DNA from: Ilyomonas sp964249755
GTDB taxonomy: Bacteria; Bacteroidota; Bacteroidia; Chitinophagales; Chitinophagaceae
Reading direction: 5' to 3'
Assembly (NCBI GenBank): GCA_964249755.1
Contig: CAXUDB010000001.1
Location: forward strand, 1,364,001 to 1,428,000
DNA length: 64,000 nucleotides
Shown: in pieces, positions 54,095-62,115 of the stretch
Position numbering within the stretch: position 1 is the stretch's first letter
How the letters are laid out: each line of letters begins with the position of its first letter
Notes under the pieces: model-generated
What the model was told of the DNA's origin: nothing
Seen by the model: only the letters and a program-made list of their open reading frames with translations
The model's database searches: none
Position numbers and translations under genes: made by a program

Positions 54095-54691
54095 TTATTC
54101 TTTTGTGAATATTCCTTTTGCAAGCGGGTTGGAGGCATTACTTTTTCGGTTATTGTTTCGGTTATAAACCCTGACAAACCATATCGCTAACCCTATGATA
54201 GCAGCATAGCTGGCGACATTAAAAGCAAAGTGTGGCTCTATGGAGGTATACCTTTTCCAGCCGTTATGATTGCCTAATGCTATGGAAGCGATGCGCAGAA
54301 TATTAATTCCGGTGATTAGTCCAATACCTATGGTTACCCATTTCAACTTGTACTTCCAGGCTGCTTTATGTGCAACCACAAAAGCCATCCAGAAACTCAT
54401 CACGCCAAAACCGAGACAAGCCCAGATGATATTGACGCCGTGAGTTCCCCTGATGGTTACATTATTTGCCGCTTTTTGATACACATCGTAGCCCATTAAC
54501 TGCAACGCCCCTTTAGCACACTGGCAGATGAAGTAAGTGAGCCAGGCAGGGAAATTGGCATACTTGTCTAAGAAGGGACTGTAGCTTTTACCACCGGGTG
54601 AAATAACGCCGATGTAGGCAACAAACGAATAGTAGAGCGCCGCGAAGATGAGCAAGAAAGAAAGTATATTGAATGTTTTGTTGCGGAACAC
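54095..54691 (-). CDS. exosortase-family membrane protease (XrtF/XrtY-like)
   Basis: 198 residues, about six membrane helices. The exosortase catalytic trio is visible: Cys in IIWACLGFGVMSFW near residue 91, Arg in GINILRIASIAL near 136, and His in EPHFAFNVASY near 155. Exosortases cleave and transfer proteins with C-terminal sorting tails, in many cases together with exopolysaccharide loci. In Bacteroidota short forms (XrtF, XrtY) have unknown substrates. A GT4 resembling the XrtY-associated group (48791) and a secreted protein directly downstream fit a surface system. The leader is made of degenerate heptamers. An alternative call is a PAP2-like membrane protein, which I consider less likely because of the C/R/H order. 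Confidence 0.75.
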   Translation of the reverse strand: MFRNKTFNILSFLLIFAALYYSFVAYIGVISPGGKSYSPFLDKYANFPAWLTYFICQCAKGALQLMGYDVYQKAANNVTIRGTHGVNIIWACLGFGVMSFWMAFVVAHKAAWKYKLKWVTIGIGLITGINILRIASIALGNHNGWKRYTSIEPHFAFNVASYAAIIGLAIWFVRVYNRNNNRKSNASNPLAKGIFTKE

Positions 54692-54717
54692 GGAAGCAAG
54701 ATAGGAAATAAGTGGTG

Positions 54718-54830
54718 AGGAGAGAAAGGTGAGAGGTGAGGGATTAAGTGAGTAGTGAGGAAGTGAGAGGTGAGGGATTGAGTAAGTAGTATGTAGTGAG
54801 AGGTGAGTAGTGAGTAGAAAAAAGTTGTCA
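54718..54830. repeat. composite degenerate heptamer tract upstream of the exosortase
   Basis: Runs of GTGAGAG, GTGAGGG, ATTRAGT, RAGTAGT and GTGAGTA 7-mers, with a partial higher-order repeat (GTGAGAGGTGAGGGATT occurs twice). It fills the 5' leader of the minus-strand exosortase gene and lies in the divergent region to the WcaF-like gene. Confidence 0.85.
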
Positions 54831-54849
54831 GTCGGAGAAGTGGATAATA

Positions 54850-54933
54850 AGATTGCTTCGTACCTCGCAATGACGGAAGGTGGTTTTGTATCTCGCAGTG
54901 GCAGGAGATTGCTTCGTTCCTCGCAATGACGTG
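54850..54933. repeat. tandem triplet of a 28-bp REP-like unit
   Basis: Units at 54850, 54878 and 54906, each 28 bp. The first and third share AGATTGCTTCGT-CCTCGCAATGACG, the middle one is diverged (about two thirds of positions kept). The family matches the inverted pair at 3781-3933. It lies just before the WcaF-like start. Confidence 0.85.
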
Positions 54934-54961
54934 AAATTGATTTTATTTTGGGGTGATTTAT

Positions 54962-55528
54962 ATGGAACAGACTATGAGCGTGCAGGAATTAGAGCGATTT
55001 ACAATGCCGGACCATTTCAGGGGAAAGCCGGGGTGGTATGCACAGCTTTGGTGGCTGGTGCAGGCGCTGCTGTTTAAAACCTCGCCGCAGTTTCTATATG
55101 GCTGGCGCCGGTTTCTGCTGCGCAGCTTTGGCGCAAAGGTGGGTAAGGGGGTTATCCTTCGCCCCAGTGTGCATACGCAATTTCCGTGGAAGGTGACGAT
55201 TGGCCACCATAGCTGGATAGGCGATGAAGTGGTGCTGTATAGCTTAGGTGAAATTATTATCGGCAATAACGTAGTGGTATCGCAACGCAGTTATTTGTGT
55301 ACCGGCTCGCACCGCTACGACCGCCCGGCTTTTGATATTTATGCTGTGCCGATTGTAATAGAAGACGAGTGCTGGCTGGCAACCGAAGTGTATGTGGCGC
55401 CCGGCGTGACTATTGGCAAAGGAACTGTAGTAGGCGCGAGGTCATCGGTGTTTAAATCGTTACCGGCAGGAAAGATTTGTATGGGCAGCCCGGCGAAAGT
55501 GGTGAGGGAGAGAGTAAGTAGTAAGTAG
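54962..55528 (+). CDS. colanic-acid-type O-acetyltransferase, WcaF-like
   Basis: 188 residues. FLLRSFGAKVGKGVILRPSVHTQFPWKVTIG and the hexapeptide helix VTIGHHSWIGDEVVLYSLGEIIIGN, then the insertion loop YLCTGSHRYDRPAFDI with the catalytic His, are WcaF-specific. The C-terminus AGKICMGSPAKVV ends in VSSK, encoded by an AGTAAGTA heptamer array that also supplies the stop codon. Start at ATG 54962 (GTG 54953 or ATG 54974 possible). It acetylates a sugar of the surface glycan. Confidence 0.88.
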   Translation: MEQTMSVQELERFTMPDHFRGKPGWYAQLWWLVQALLFKTSPQFLYGWRRFLLRSFGAKVGKGVILRPSVHTQFPWKVTIGHHSWIGDEVVLYSLGEIIIGNNVVVSQRSYLCTGSHRYDRPAFDIYAVPIVIEDECWLATEVYVAPGVTIGKGTVVGARSSVFKSLPAGKICMGSPAKVVRERVSSK

Positions 55529-55569
55529 TAAGTAGTAAGTAGTAAGTAGTAAGTAGTAAGTAGTAAGTA
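55514..55569 (+). repeat. array of eight GTAAGTA heptamers at the WcaF-like stop
   Basis: Exactly eight perfect 7-mers in 56 bp. The first two units encode the last residues of the acetyltransferase and its TAG stop; the other units follow the gene. Confidence 0.95.
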
Positions 55570-55742
55570 GTGAAAAGGCAAGTAAGATAATTAAAATGTG
55601 ATTAAGAATCGGGTGTATTTTTCAGCGTGTTGATAAGTATTGTTTCTTTGTATAGGAAAGCGAAGGTTGTCCTTTCCTATAAAAAAGAAGGATTGTAAAT
55701 TGGTTCTTTATCTATCCATTATCAAAGCATTGTTACTGCATC

Positions 55743-58700
55743 ATGTATTACCGTTATCCAATATCAGATGAGCCCCGAAGAGATTTACGATGTCTTCTTT
55801 ATTTACCCGTTTTGCTCTTTATTACCCTGTTTTTTTCGGCTCCATTGCAGGCTCAATTAAAAGCTTCTTTTACTGTAGATACAATGAAGGGATGTGCCCC
55901 CCTGCCGGTGTATTGTACCAGCACGGCAACAGGTGATGTGGTGAACTGGCTGTGGGTGACAAGCGATGGACAGACCTCTACCGAAGAGAATCCCCATTTT
56001 GTTTTCAGTCGCCCAGGCAGATTTAGAATCCAGCTGAAAGTAAGTAATTATACCACGGCTGATTCTGCTTATCGCGATGTGGTTGCCAATGGTGTTCCTA
56101 CTTCATTTACTTATCAATATAACACCATCTGCACCTCGCCGGTGCCGGTGCGGTTTGATGCGTATGACACGGCGGTATCGGGTAATTATCACTGGGATTT
56201 CGGTGACAGCAGTGTATCTATTGAAGCGAACCCTGCACACACTTATACCCAGCCGGGAACCTATCAAGTACAACTGATTACCTATAGCCCCGAAGGATGT
56301 ATAGATAGTTTGACGAAGCCCCTGCAGACCGGGATAGTAGCGGTAGATTTCAGCGCACCCGCTGCCGTGTGCAGCAACAGCTCAGTTCTGTTTATCAGCA
56401 CTTCTTCTTCCCTGTCCAAATCTTCTACCTGGCTGGTGAATGGTAATGTAGAAAGCCGCTCACTCTCCAGTTTTACTTACCGGTTTAGCAGCCCGGGATC
56501 CTATACCATCAAGCTGGTGCAGGATTTTGGGGGATGTTCCTTCAGCCAGGAAAAAACGGTAGAAGTTTTGCAAAAGCCGGTGGCCTCTTTTACGCAGTCG
56601 GGCACTTTGCAAAGCTGCTTTTATCCCTCGCTTGTGCAATACACCAATACCTCGCAATACGCGGATAGCTATCGCTGGAATTTTGGGGACAGTGTTCTTT
56701 CTTCTGACCTTAACCCTGAGCATACTTATACTATAGCCGGGCAGTTTTCGCCGGCACTAATTGCAGCCAGCGCCAACGGCTGCGCTGATACCTTGACGAA
56801 GCCAAACCTCATCCTGTTAGGTCCACCTATTGTGAGCCGATTACAGGGGTTGCCTCATTCGCATTGTTTGCCCGATACCCTAAAATCCCGAGCTATTGCT
56901 GCCTCGCCGGAAGCGATTGCCACGTATGACTGGAACTGGGGTGATGGTAACCATTCTTCCGATTCCCTTCCAACTTATATTTATACGAAGCAAGGAAGCT
57001 ATGATGTATCGCTGACGCTGACAACCGTAAGTGGCTGCACGAGTAGTTTTGTTGTAAAACGAGCTGTGGTAGTTGGTGATTCGGTGGTGCCGGATTTTAC
57101 GGTGGATAAAGCTATTGCCTGCGCTTCAGATTCGTTTCATTTTACCGGTATTGCTTCCCGCCCCGGAAATTACCAGTGGGGGTGGAGCTTTGGAGATAAT
57201 ACTCCTAATCCGATTCACCGCTATAACAGCACCGGATCTCAGACTGTGTTTCTACAGTTGAATAACAATGGTTGTTACATCAGAACCACCAAAAAAGATG
57301 TTCTTTTTGTGAAGCCGCCGGTGGCGAAGATTGCTGTGAAATACGATTGTACGGACCAACTTCGCGTAACCTTCCGGGATACATCGCAGGGTGCACAGAC
57401 ATGGCAGTGGGATTTTGGTGATGGCTCGGCTACAATGACAGTACAGCACCCACCTACGCATGTATATCCAGCATCGGGTATTTATACCGCGAAGCTTTCG
57501 ACCACTAATGGCGAATGTGCCAGCACCGATACCTTGTTGATACCAATATTGAATACGAAGCCCCTTTTCAGCTTTGTGATACCAGAAGGATTTTTGTGCC
57601 GCAAGCAAGGCGTGTGGTTGTCGGCTACCCAGCCGGAATACATCAGCGACTATTACTGGAATTTTGATGATGGCAGAAGCGCTTTCAGTGATACAGCTAT
57701 TTATAATTTTTACAGTAAGCCGGGAACTTATCATCCGTCGTTGGTGGCGAAATATAAGAATGGCTGCCGAGATACCATTTACAGCCCGGACCCTATTATT
57801 GTAAACGGACCCACGGCTTTGTTTACTATCCCTGCCGGGAGCAACTGTGTGCATAAAGAGACGCTGTTTGCTGATAAGAGCACAACCGATGGCACGCACC
57901 CAATCGTAAGCTGGTGGTGGAACTGCGGTGATGGTTATAGTTTAACAAACACGACCCCGGACTTTGCTCATACTTATGCAAAAGGCGGTACCTACAGAGC
58001 CAGCCTGCTGGTGAAGGACAACCATAACTGCACTGATACGGCTTATTACACCGTACGGATTAATGCCCTTCCGCCAGTGTCGGCCGGACGCGACACGTTT
58101 GTATGCGAAGGCAAGAGTGTGAGACTTTCTGCCACCGGCGCCGTGAGCTATGCCTGGAATGCAGATGCCTCGCTTAACTGCAGAAATTGTGCGTCGCCGG
58201 TAGCATTCCCCCAGATCCAATCGCGCAGCTACGCCGTGACGGGAACCGATGCCAATGGCTGCGCTGCCACCGATACGGTGGAGGTAGAAGTAACTCGACC
58301 TTTCAACCTATCGGTAAGCAGCGAGGGCTCTGAATTATGCGAGGGAAATTCGCTGCAGCTAACCGCTTCGGGCGCCGATGTGTATAGCTGGCAACCTGCT
58401 GCTGATTTAGATGATGCGACTGTAGCCACACCTTTTGCCTCCCCAGTAGAGACTACTACCTATTCCGTTACCGGCAGCGATAAACATCACTGCTTTAGCC
58501 AGGATGGAAGCGTAACCATCATTGTTTACCCAAAGCCGCTTTTCAGCATCCACGACAGCCTGATTGTGGCGCAGAAGGGCGATGTGAACCCTATTGTTAC
58601 CACCGGCACCCCTAATATAGAAAGCTGGCGATGGTCGCCCTCTTTCGGGCTAAGCTGTTACAACTGTGCGCAGCCCGTTTCCACCGCTGTAAAAACCGTT

Positions 58701-59066
58701 ACCTATCGTGCAGTGGCTACCACGGAACATGGCTGCACGGCAGAAGACCAAATCTCCATTCATGTACTGTGCAACGAAAGCAAAATCTATATCCCCACGG
58801 GCTTTACGCCCAATGGCGACGGGAAGAATGACCGCTGGTATGTACTGAGCAGTATTGATAACCCCATCCGATCTCTTATTATTTATGGTCGCAACGGACA
58901 ACAGGTGTTCTCAAAATCGAACAGTCTTACGAATGTAGCGGCGCAAGGCTGGGATGGAATGTATAACGGCGTGCCGGCTTCTGCCGGGGTATATGTGTAT
59001 CGCATAGAAGTACTATGCAACAATGCGGTTGTTCCGCTGACGGGTACAGTTACGTTGTTGCGGTAG
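55743..59066 (+). CDS. giant PKD-repeat surface protein with T9SS type B sorting domain
   Basis: 1107 residues. A signal peptide (about 20-45, VLLFITLFFSAPLQAQ) is preceded by a charged N-region. At least six PKD-like modules with the WDFGDSS or WNFGDSV signature follow (for example near residues 155, 315, 400, 555). Two Cys-rich modules with SYAWNADASLNCRNCAS and WRWSPSFGLSCYNCAQP come next. The last 100 residues hold IPTGFTPNGDGKNDRWYVL, LIIYGRNGQQVFSK and GWDGMYNGVPASAGVYVYRIEV, the gliding-motility/T9SS type B sorting domain. It is exported by the type IX system and bound to the surface, probably as an adhesin. It stands alone, on the plus strand, between WcaF-like and WcaI-like genes. 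Confidence 0.93.
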   Translation: MYYRYPISDEPRRDLRCLLYLPVLLFITLFFSAPLQAQLKASFTVDTMKGCAPLPVYCTSTATGDVVNWLWVTSDGQTSTEENPHFVFSRPGRFRIQLKVSNYTTADSAYRDVVANGVPTSFTYQYNTICTSPVPVRFDAYDTAVSGNYHWDFGDSSVSIEANPAHTYTQPGTYQVQLITYSPEGCIDSLTKPLQTGIVAVDFSAPAAVCSNSSVLFISTSSSLSKSSTWLVNGNVESRSLSSFTYRFSSPGSYTIKLVQDFGGCSFSQEKTVEVLQKPVASFTQSGTLQSCFYPSLVQYTNTSQYADSYRWNFGDSVLSSDLNPEHTYTIAGQFSPALIAASANGCADTLTKPNLILLGPPIVSRLQGLPHSHCLPDTLKSRAIAASPEAIATYDWNWGDGNHSSDSLPTYIYTKQGSYDVSLTLTTVSGCTSSFVVKRAVVVGDSVVPDFTVDKAIACASDSFHFTGIASRPGNYQWGWSFGDNTPNPIHRYNSTGSQTVFLQLNNNGCYIRTTKKDVLFVKPPVAKIAVKYDCTDQLRVTFRDTSQGAQTWQWDFGDGSATMTVQHPPTHVYPASGIYTAKLSTTNGECASTDTLLIPILNTKPLFSFVIPEGFLCRKQGVWLSATQPEYISDYYWNFDDGRSAFSDTAIYNFYSKPGTYHPSLVAKYKNGCRDTIYSPDPIIVNGPTALFTIPAGSNCVHKETLFADKSTTDGTHPIVSWWWNCGDGYSLTNTTPDFAHTYAKGGTYRASLLVKDNHNCTDTAYYTVRINALPPVSAGRDTFVCEGKSVRLSATGAVSYAWNADASLNCRNCASPVAFPQIQSRSYAVTGTDANGCAATDTVEVEVTRPFNLSVSSEGSELCEGNSLQLTASGADVYSWQPAADLDDATVATPFASPVETTTYSVTGSDKHHCFSQDGSVTIIVYPKPLFSIHDSLIVAQKGDVNPIVTTGTPNIESWRWSPSFGLSCYNCAQPVSTAVKTVTYRAVATTEHGCTAEDQISIHVLCNESKIYIPTGFTPNGDGKNDRWYVLSSIDNPIRSLIIYGRNGQQVFSKSNSLTNVAAQGWDGMYNGVPASAGVYVYRIEVLCNNAVVPLTGTVTLLR

Positions 59067-59995
59067 TGAGTGTTGTTGATATGAACCTGTACTCATCTTT
59101 GTATTCATGTAAAAAACATAACTGTTAGGAAACCTGTTCTCTACTTTGCTTAAGGCACAATACTCTTCTACTTTCTTTGCTCCCAAGAAAGTAGCAAAGA
59201 AATTATTTCGATAATAATGATTTTAATGGTCTCATTGAGTCGCTTCGCTTAGTTCAAGGACGGCACCATCGCTCCGCGCATTTATGAACAGGCTAATGAC
59301 TTTTTATTGGTGTTCCTGAGGGGTGCGCCGTTGTCCGGGCCGGCGCACTTTCTGTGCAACCTGTTGCAAGTTTTGCTACGCTTCTCTCGTGTAAAGCTGT
59401 ATTCCAAACCGCAATGATATACAGAAGAGAAGAAAGCAGAGTTGCTATTTTCAACTTCTACTATTTTTTTAAATAGAGAATTATGTAAGACGCAGCAGAG
59501 TTAACCTCCCAATGTTTTTCCCTTTACAACGCTACAAAGTAGCAGGAAACAGTTGCTTTTTGGAAGTATTGTTGCTGTTACTAAAATCAACTATCAATCG
59601 GAAGGAGAACCTTACTATTTTACTGAAAAAGATTAATAATGGAAAGGCAAGCTGAATGTTTTGTCGCTGTTTCTAACAAGCTATATAAGCAATAAGACAG
59701 GTTGAATTCTTTGCTGCTTCTCTTTTGTAGCTTCACGTAAGTGCTAACCCATTTCCTTTTCCTTGTTTTTTGTTTTTCATTTCACTATTTTGCCTTGCCA
59801 AAACAGTAGGATGATTGATAACCCGCCAGCTTTGTTATCCTTTTTTATTGATAAATTCGCTATGTTGCAGGCGGGAAGAATTATCAAATATCGCTGACTT
59901 ATATTACATCAGGCTCAAACAGACCGCAGTGAATAAAGTGTTCCGCATTAGCCGGACACCACTCCATTTCCCTTTCTGTTTGTAAAATTGAATGC
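59067..59995. other. 929-bp intergenic region
   Basis: No gene was found. It holds copy D of the two-hairpin element (59169-59400), an AT-rich hairpin CTATTT-TTTT-AAATAG at 59461-59476, and a pair of GC-rich arms (CCCGCC near 59822 and GGCGGG near 59873) that could fold into a loose hairpin. This size suggests its own promoter for the WcaI-like gene, but no convincing -7/-33 pair was seen. Confidence 0.6.
59169..59400 (+). repeat. two-hairpin dispersed element, copy D
   Basis: Stem 1 is a perfect 9-bp pairing of TACTTTCTT (59169-59177) with AAGAAAGTA (59185-59193). An extra block of about 50 bp separates GCAAAGAAA from CAAGGACGGCA (59255 on). A second extra block of about 50 bp splits the GC hairpin before GTCCGGGCCGGCGCAC. 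Apart from the two blocks it aligns with copy C. Confidence 0.75.
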
Positions 59996-61288
59996 GTGCA
60001 CAATACAGTATCAAACCAGTTACTTGTTAAAACCGAGGCTGCCAGACAGCCAGGCAAGAAGAGGGTTCTGTTTATCAGCGGAAACTACTTTCCCGAGCCT
60101 ACCGGCATTGGCAAGTACAATAAGGAAATGACCGACTGGATGGCCGATAACGGGTTTGACTGCACCGTGATCTCCACTTATCCTTACTATCCGTACTGGA
60201 AGGTGCAAGAGCCCTACACCAGTAAACAACACTGGTATAGCAAAGAGTTGCTGGCCACTGCGAAAGGCAATACCATCACGGTCTATCGCTGCCCGCACTA
60301 TGTGCCTAAGAAGCCGACGGGACGAAGAAGAATTGCGCTTGATTTTTCGTTCAGCCTATCCGTATTTTTCCAGATACTCCGGCTGATCGTTTCCAAGAAA
60401 TTCGACATCGTCATTACGGTGGTGCCGCCGATGCCCCTTGGGTTGCTTTCGGTGCTGTATAAGAAGATGAAGAAAGCGAAATTCCTTTATCATATCCAGG
60501 ACCTCCAGATAGAAGCCGCGCGTGATCTGCAGATGATTAAATCAGAAAGTGTTATCCGTGCGCTGTTTAGCATTGAGCGATTCATTTTAAATAATGCAGA
60601 TAGCATCAGCAGTATTTCGAAAGGGATGATAGACAGGATACAGGAAAAATCGAAAGGGCGGGAGATTGTATTCTTTCCCAACTGGGCAGACCTGAATTTC
60701 TTTTACCCGATGAATAATAAAGCCGAGCTGAAGAAAGAATTCGGCTTTGCTTCCAACGATGTGATTATACTGTATTCCGGCTCTATTGGCGAGAAGCAGG
60801 GGCTGGAAGCCATCCTGACAGCTGCGCGGCAATATGGTGACGGGCATGTAAAATTTCTCATCTGCGGCTCGGGTCCCTATAAAGAAAAACTACAGGAGCT
60901 GGCAGAAACGATGAATCTGCCAAATGTGGTGTTCTTTCCTTTGCAGCCCGTGCACAAGTTCAACCGTTTTTTGAATATGGCGGATGCACATCTTATCATT
61001 CAGAAAGCCAATGCCAGCGACCTTGTAATGCCCAGCAAGCTAACTACTATTCTTGCCGTTGGCGGGCTGGCTATTGTTACCGCCAATCCCGAATCGTCGC
61101 TGCACATCATGATATCAGAACACAACATGGGTATACTGGCAGAAGCAGAAACCGAAGAGGCACTGCTAAAAGCCATTTCCGTTTCTATACTTAACGACAA
61201 TACCTGCATCCGCAATAATGCAAGGCGCTATGCGGAAGAATATCTTTCGATAGACAGCGTAATGCACCGGTATGTGGAGGGGTTGTGA
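59996..61288 (+). CDS. family 4 glycosyltransferase, WcaI-like
   Basis: 430 residues. RVLFISGNYFPEPTGIGKYNKEMTDWM is the WcaI-type opening; ISTYPYYPYWKVQEPY and YHIQDLQIEAARDLQMI follow in order. ILYSGSIGEKQGLEAIL opens the second half, and LIIQKANASDLVMPSKLTTILAVGGLAIV is the donor site of this group (Pro-Ser-Lys instead of E-x7-E). It transfers a sugar, fucose in the case of E. coli WcaI. The start is GTG at 59996 since the next ATG lies beyond the conserved first strand. The TGA stop falls inside the following heptamer array. Confidence 0.88.
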   Translation: MHNTVSNQLLVKTEAARQPGKKRVLFISGNYFPEPTGIGKYNKEMTDWMADNGFDCTVISTYPYYPYWKVQEPYTSKQHWYSKELLATAKGNTITVYRCPHYVPKKPTGRRRIALDFSFSLSVFFQILRLIVSKKFDIVITVVPPMPLGLLSVLYKKMKKAKFLYHIQDLQIEAARDLQMIKSESVIRALFSIERFILNNADSISSISKGMIDRIQEKSKGREIVFFPNWADLNFFYPMNNKAELKKEFGFASNDVIILYSGSIGEKQGLEAILTAARQYGDGHVKFLICGSGPYKEKLQELAETMNLPNVVFFPLQPVHKFNRFLNMADAHLIIQKANASDLVMPSKLTTILAVGGLAIVTANPESSLHIMISEHNMGILAEAETEEALLKAISVSILNDNTCIRNNARRYAEEYLSIDSVMHRYVEGL

Positions 61289-61362
61289 GAGGTGAGAGGT
61301 GAGAGGTGAGAGGTGAGAGGTGAGAGGTGAGAGGTGAGAGGAATATTGGGCTCGTAAGTTAC
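61285..61362 (+). repeat. array of eight GTGAGAG heptamers plus shared right flank (copy 2)
   Basis: Exactly eight perfect 7-mers span 61285-61340; the first unit supplies the TGA stop of the WcaI-like gene. The next 22 bases match 15111-15132 with two mismatches. It is in the same orientation as copy 1 at 15055. Confidence 0.95.
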
Positions 61363-61405
61363 TGCGTTTTGTGGAGTTGATTAATTGCACCAATAAGGAT
61401 TCTGA

Positions 61406-61455
61406 AATAATAAAGACGCTGTCCTGAACTAAACAGGGGCAGCGTCTTTATTATT
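61406..61455. terminator. bidirectional rho-independent terminator
   Basis: AATAATAAAGACGCTG (61406-61421) is the perfect reverse complement of CAGCGTCTTTATTATT (61440-61455). The 16-bp stem with A/T-rich ends lies between the WcaI-like gene and the convergent peroxidase gene. Confidence 0.85.
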
Positions 61456-61530
61456 AAGCAGACAGCGAGAAATAGTTCTGCTAACTTTTGCTTTTATGTC
61501 TTATGTCTTGTAGCCTTGTTGCTTGTCTCT

Positions 61531-62100
61531 TTACTTCAGATACTTTGCAATCTCGCCGCTTTCGGGCGTTACCTTGCTATCGAAGTGTGCGAGGAGTTTG
61601 CCGTTTTCGTCAATGATAAATTTGTTGAAGTTCCAACTGATGCTGGCATCCAGCACACAGTTTTCGCTTTTGTTGCAGAGATATTTGTAAATGGGTGTGA
61701 TGTTATCGCCCTTCACATCAACACGCGTAGTAAGCGGGAATGTAACGCCGTAATTCTTTTTGCAGAAAGAGAAAATATCGTTGTCGGAATGATATTCCTG
61801 GTCGGCAAAATCGGCAGAGGGAAACCCAATAATCACCAGATTGTCTTTGTGTTCCTGGTACAGCTTTTCCAGCCCTTCATATTGGGGCGTGAAGCCGCAT
61901 TTACTGGCGGTGTTTACAATCATAATTGTCTTGCCTTTAAAATCAGCGAAATTAATGGTGCTGCCATCTATAGATTTGATGCTGAAATCGTAGATGGTTT
62001 TTGTTGCCGCTTCGCTGTTACCTACCATAGGAGTATCTTTTTTTGCAAATACAAAAGTGCCTGCGGCGAAAATCAGCGGGAGATAAAACGCGTATTTCAT
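61531..62100 (-). CDS. glutathione-peroxidase-family protein with altered catalytic Gln
   Basis: 189 residues. A signal peptide (about 1-19) makes it periplasmic. The peroxidatic Cys lies in IVNTASKCGFTPQYEGL near residue 68, and the Trp/Asn pair in SISWNFNKFIID. The Gln of the family motif FPxNQF is replaced: the aligned segment reads IIGFPSADFADQE, with Asp at the Gln position. Members of this family mostly use thioredoxin and reduce hydroperoxides; the change could lower or alter activity. It is 15 bp from the upstream lipoprotein gene and likely co-transcribed with it. Confidence 0.85.
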   Translation of the reverse strand: MKYAFYLPLIFAAGTFVFAKKDTPMVGNSEAATKTIYDFSIKSIDGSTINFADFKGKTIMIVNTASKCGFTPQYEGLEKLYQEHKDNLVIIGFPSADFADQEYHSDNDIFSFCKKNYGVTFPLTTRVDVKGDNITPIYKYLCNKSENCVLDASISWNFNKFIIDENGKLLAHFDSKVTPESGEIAKYLK

Positions 62101-62115
62101 ACAGATTTGTTTTTA

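Noticed and set aside
54568..54870. Minus-strand frame of 100 residues rich in Leu, Ser, Thr and His
   Set aside because: It translates the heptamer tract and the start of the exosortase gene in another frame.
54850..54933. 28-bp repeats at a regular period that might be a CRISPR remnant
   Set aside because: Only three units, no spacers, no cas genes, and the motif matches a REP-like family seen elsewhere in the window.
57252..57899. 215-residue minus-strand open frame
   Set aside because: Shadow of the PKD protein, rich in Arg and Ile with no recognisable fold.
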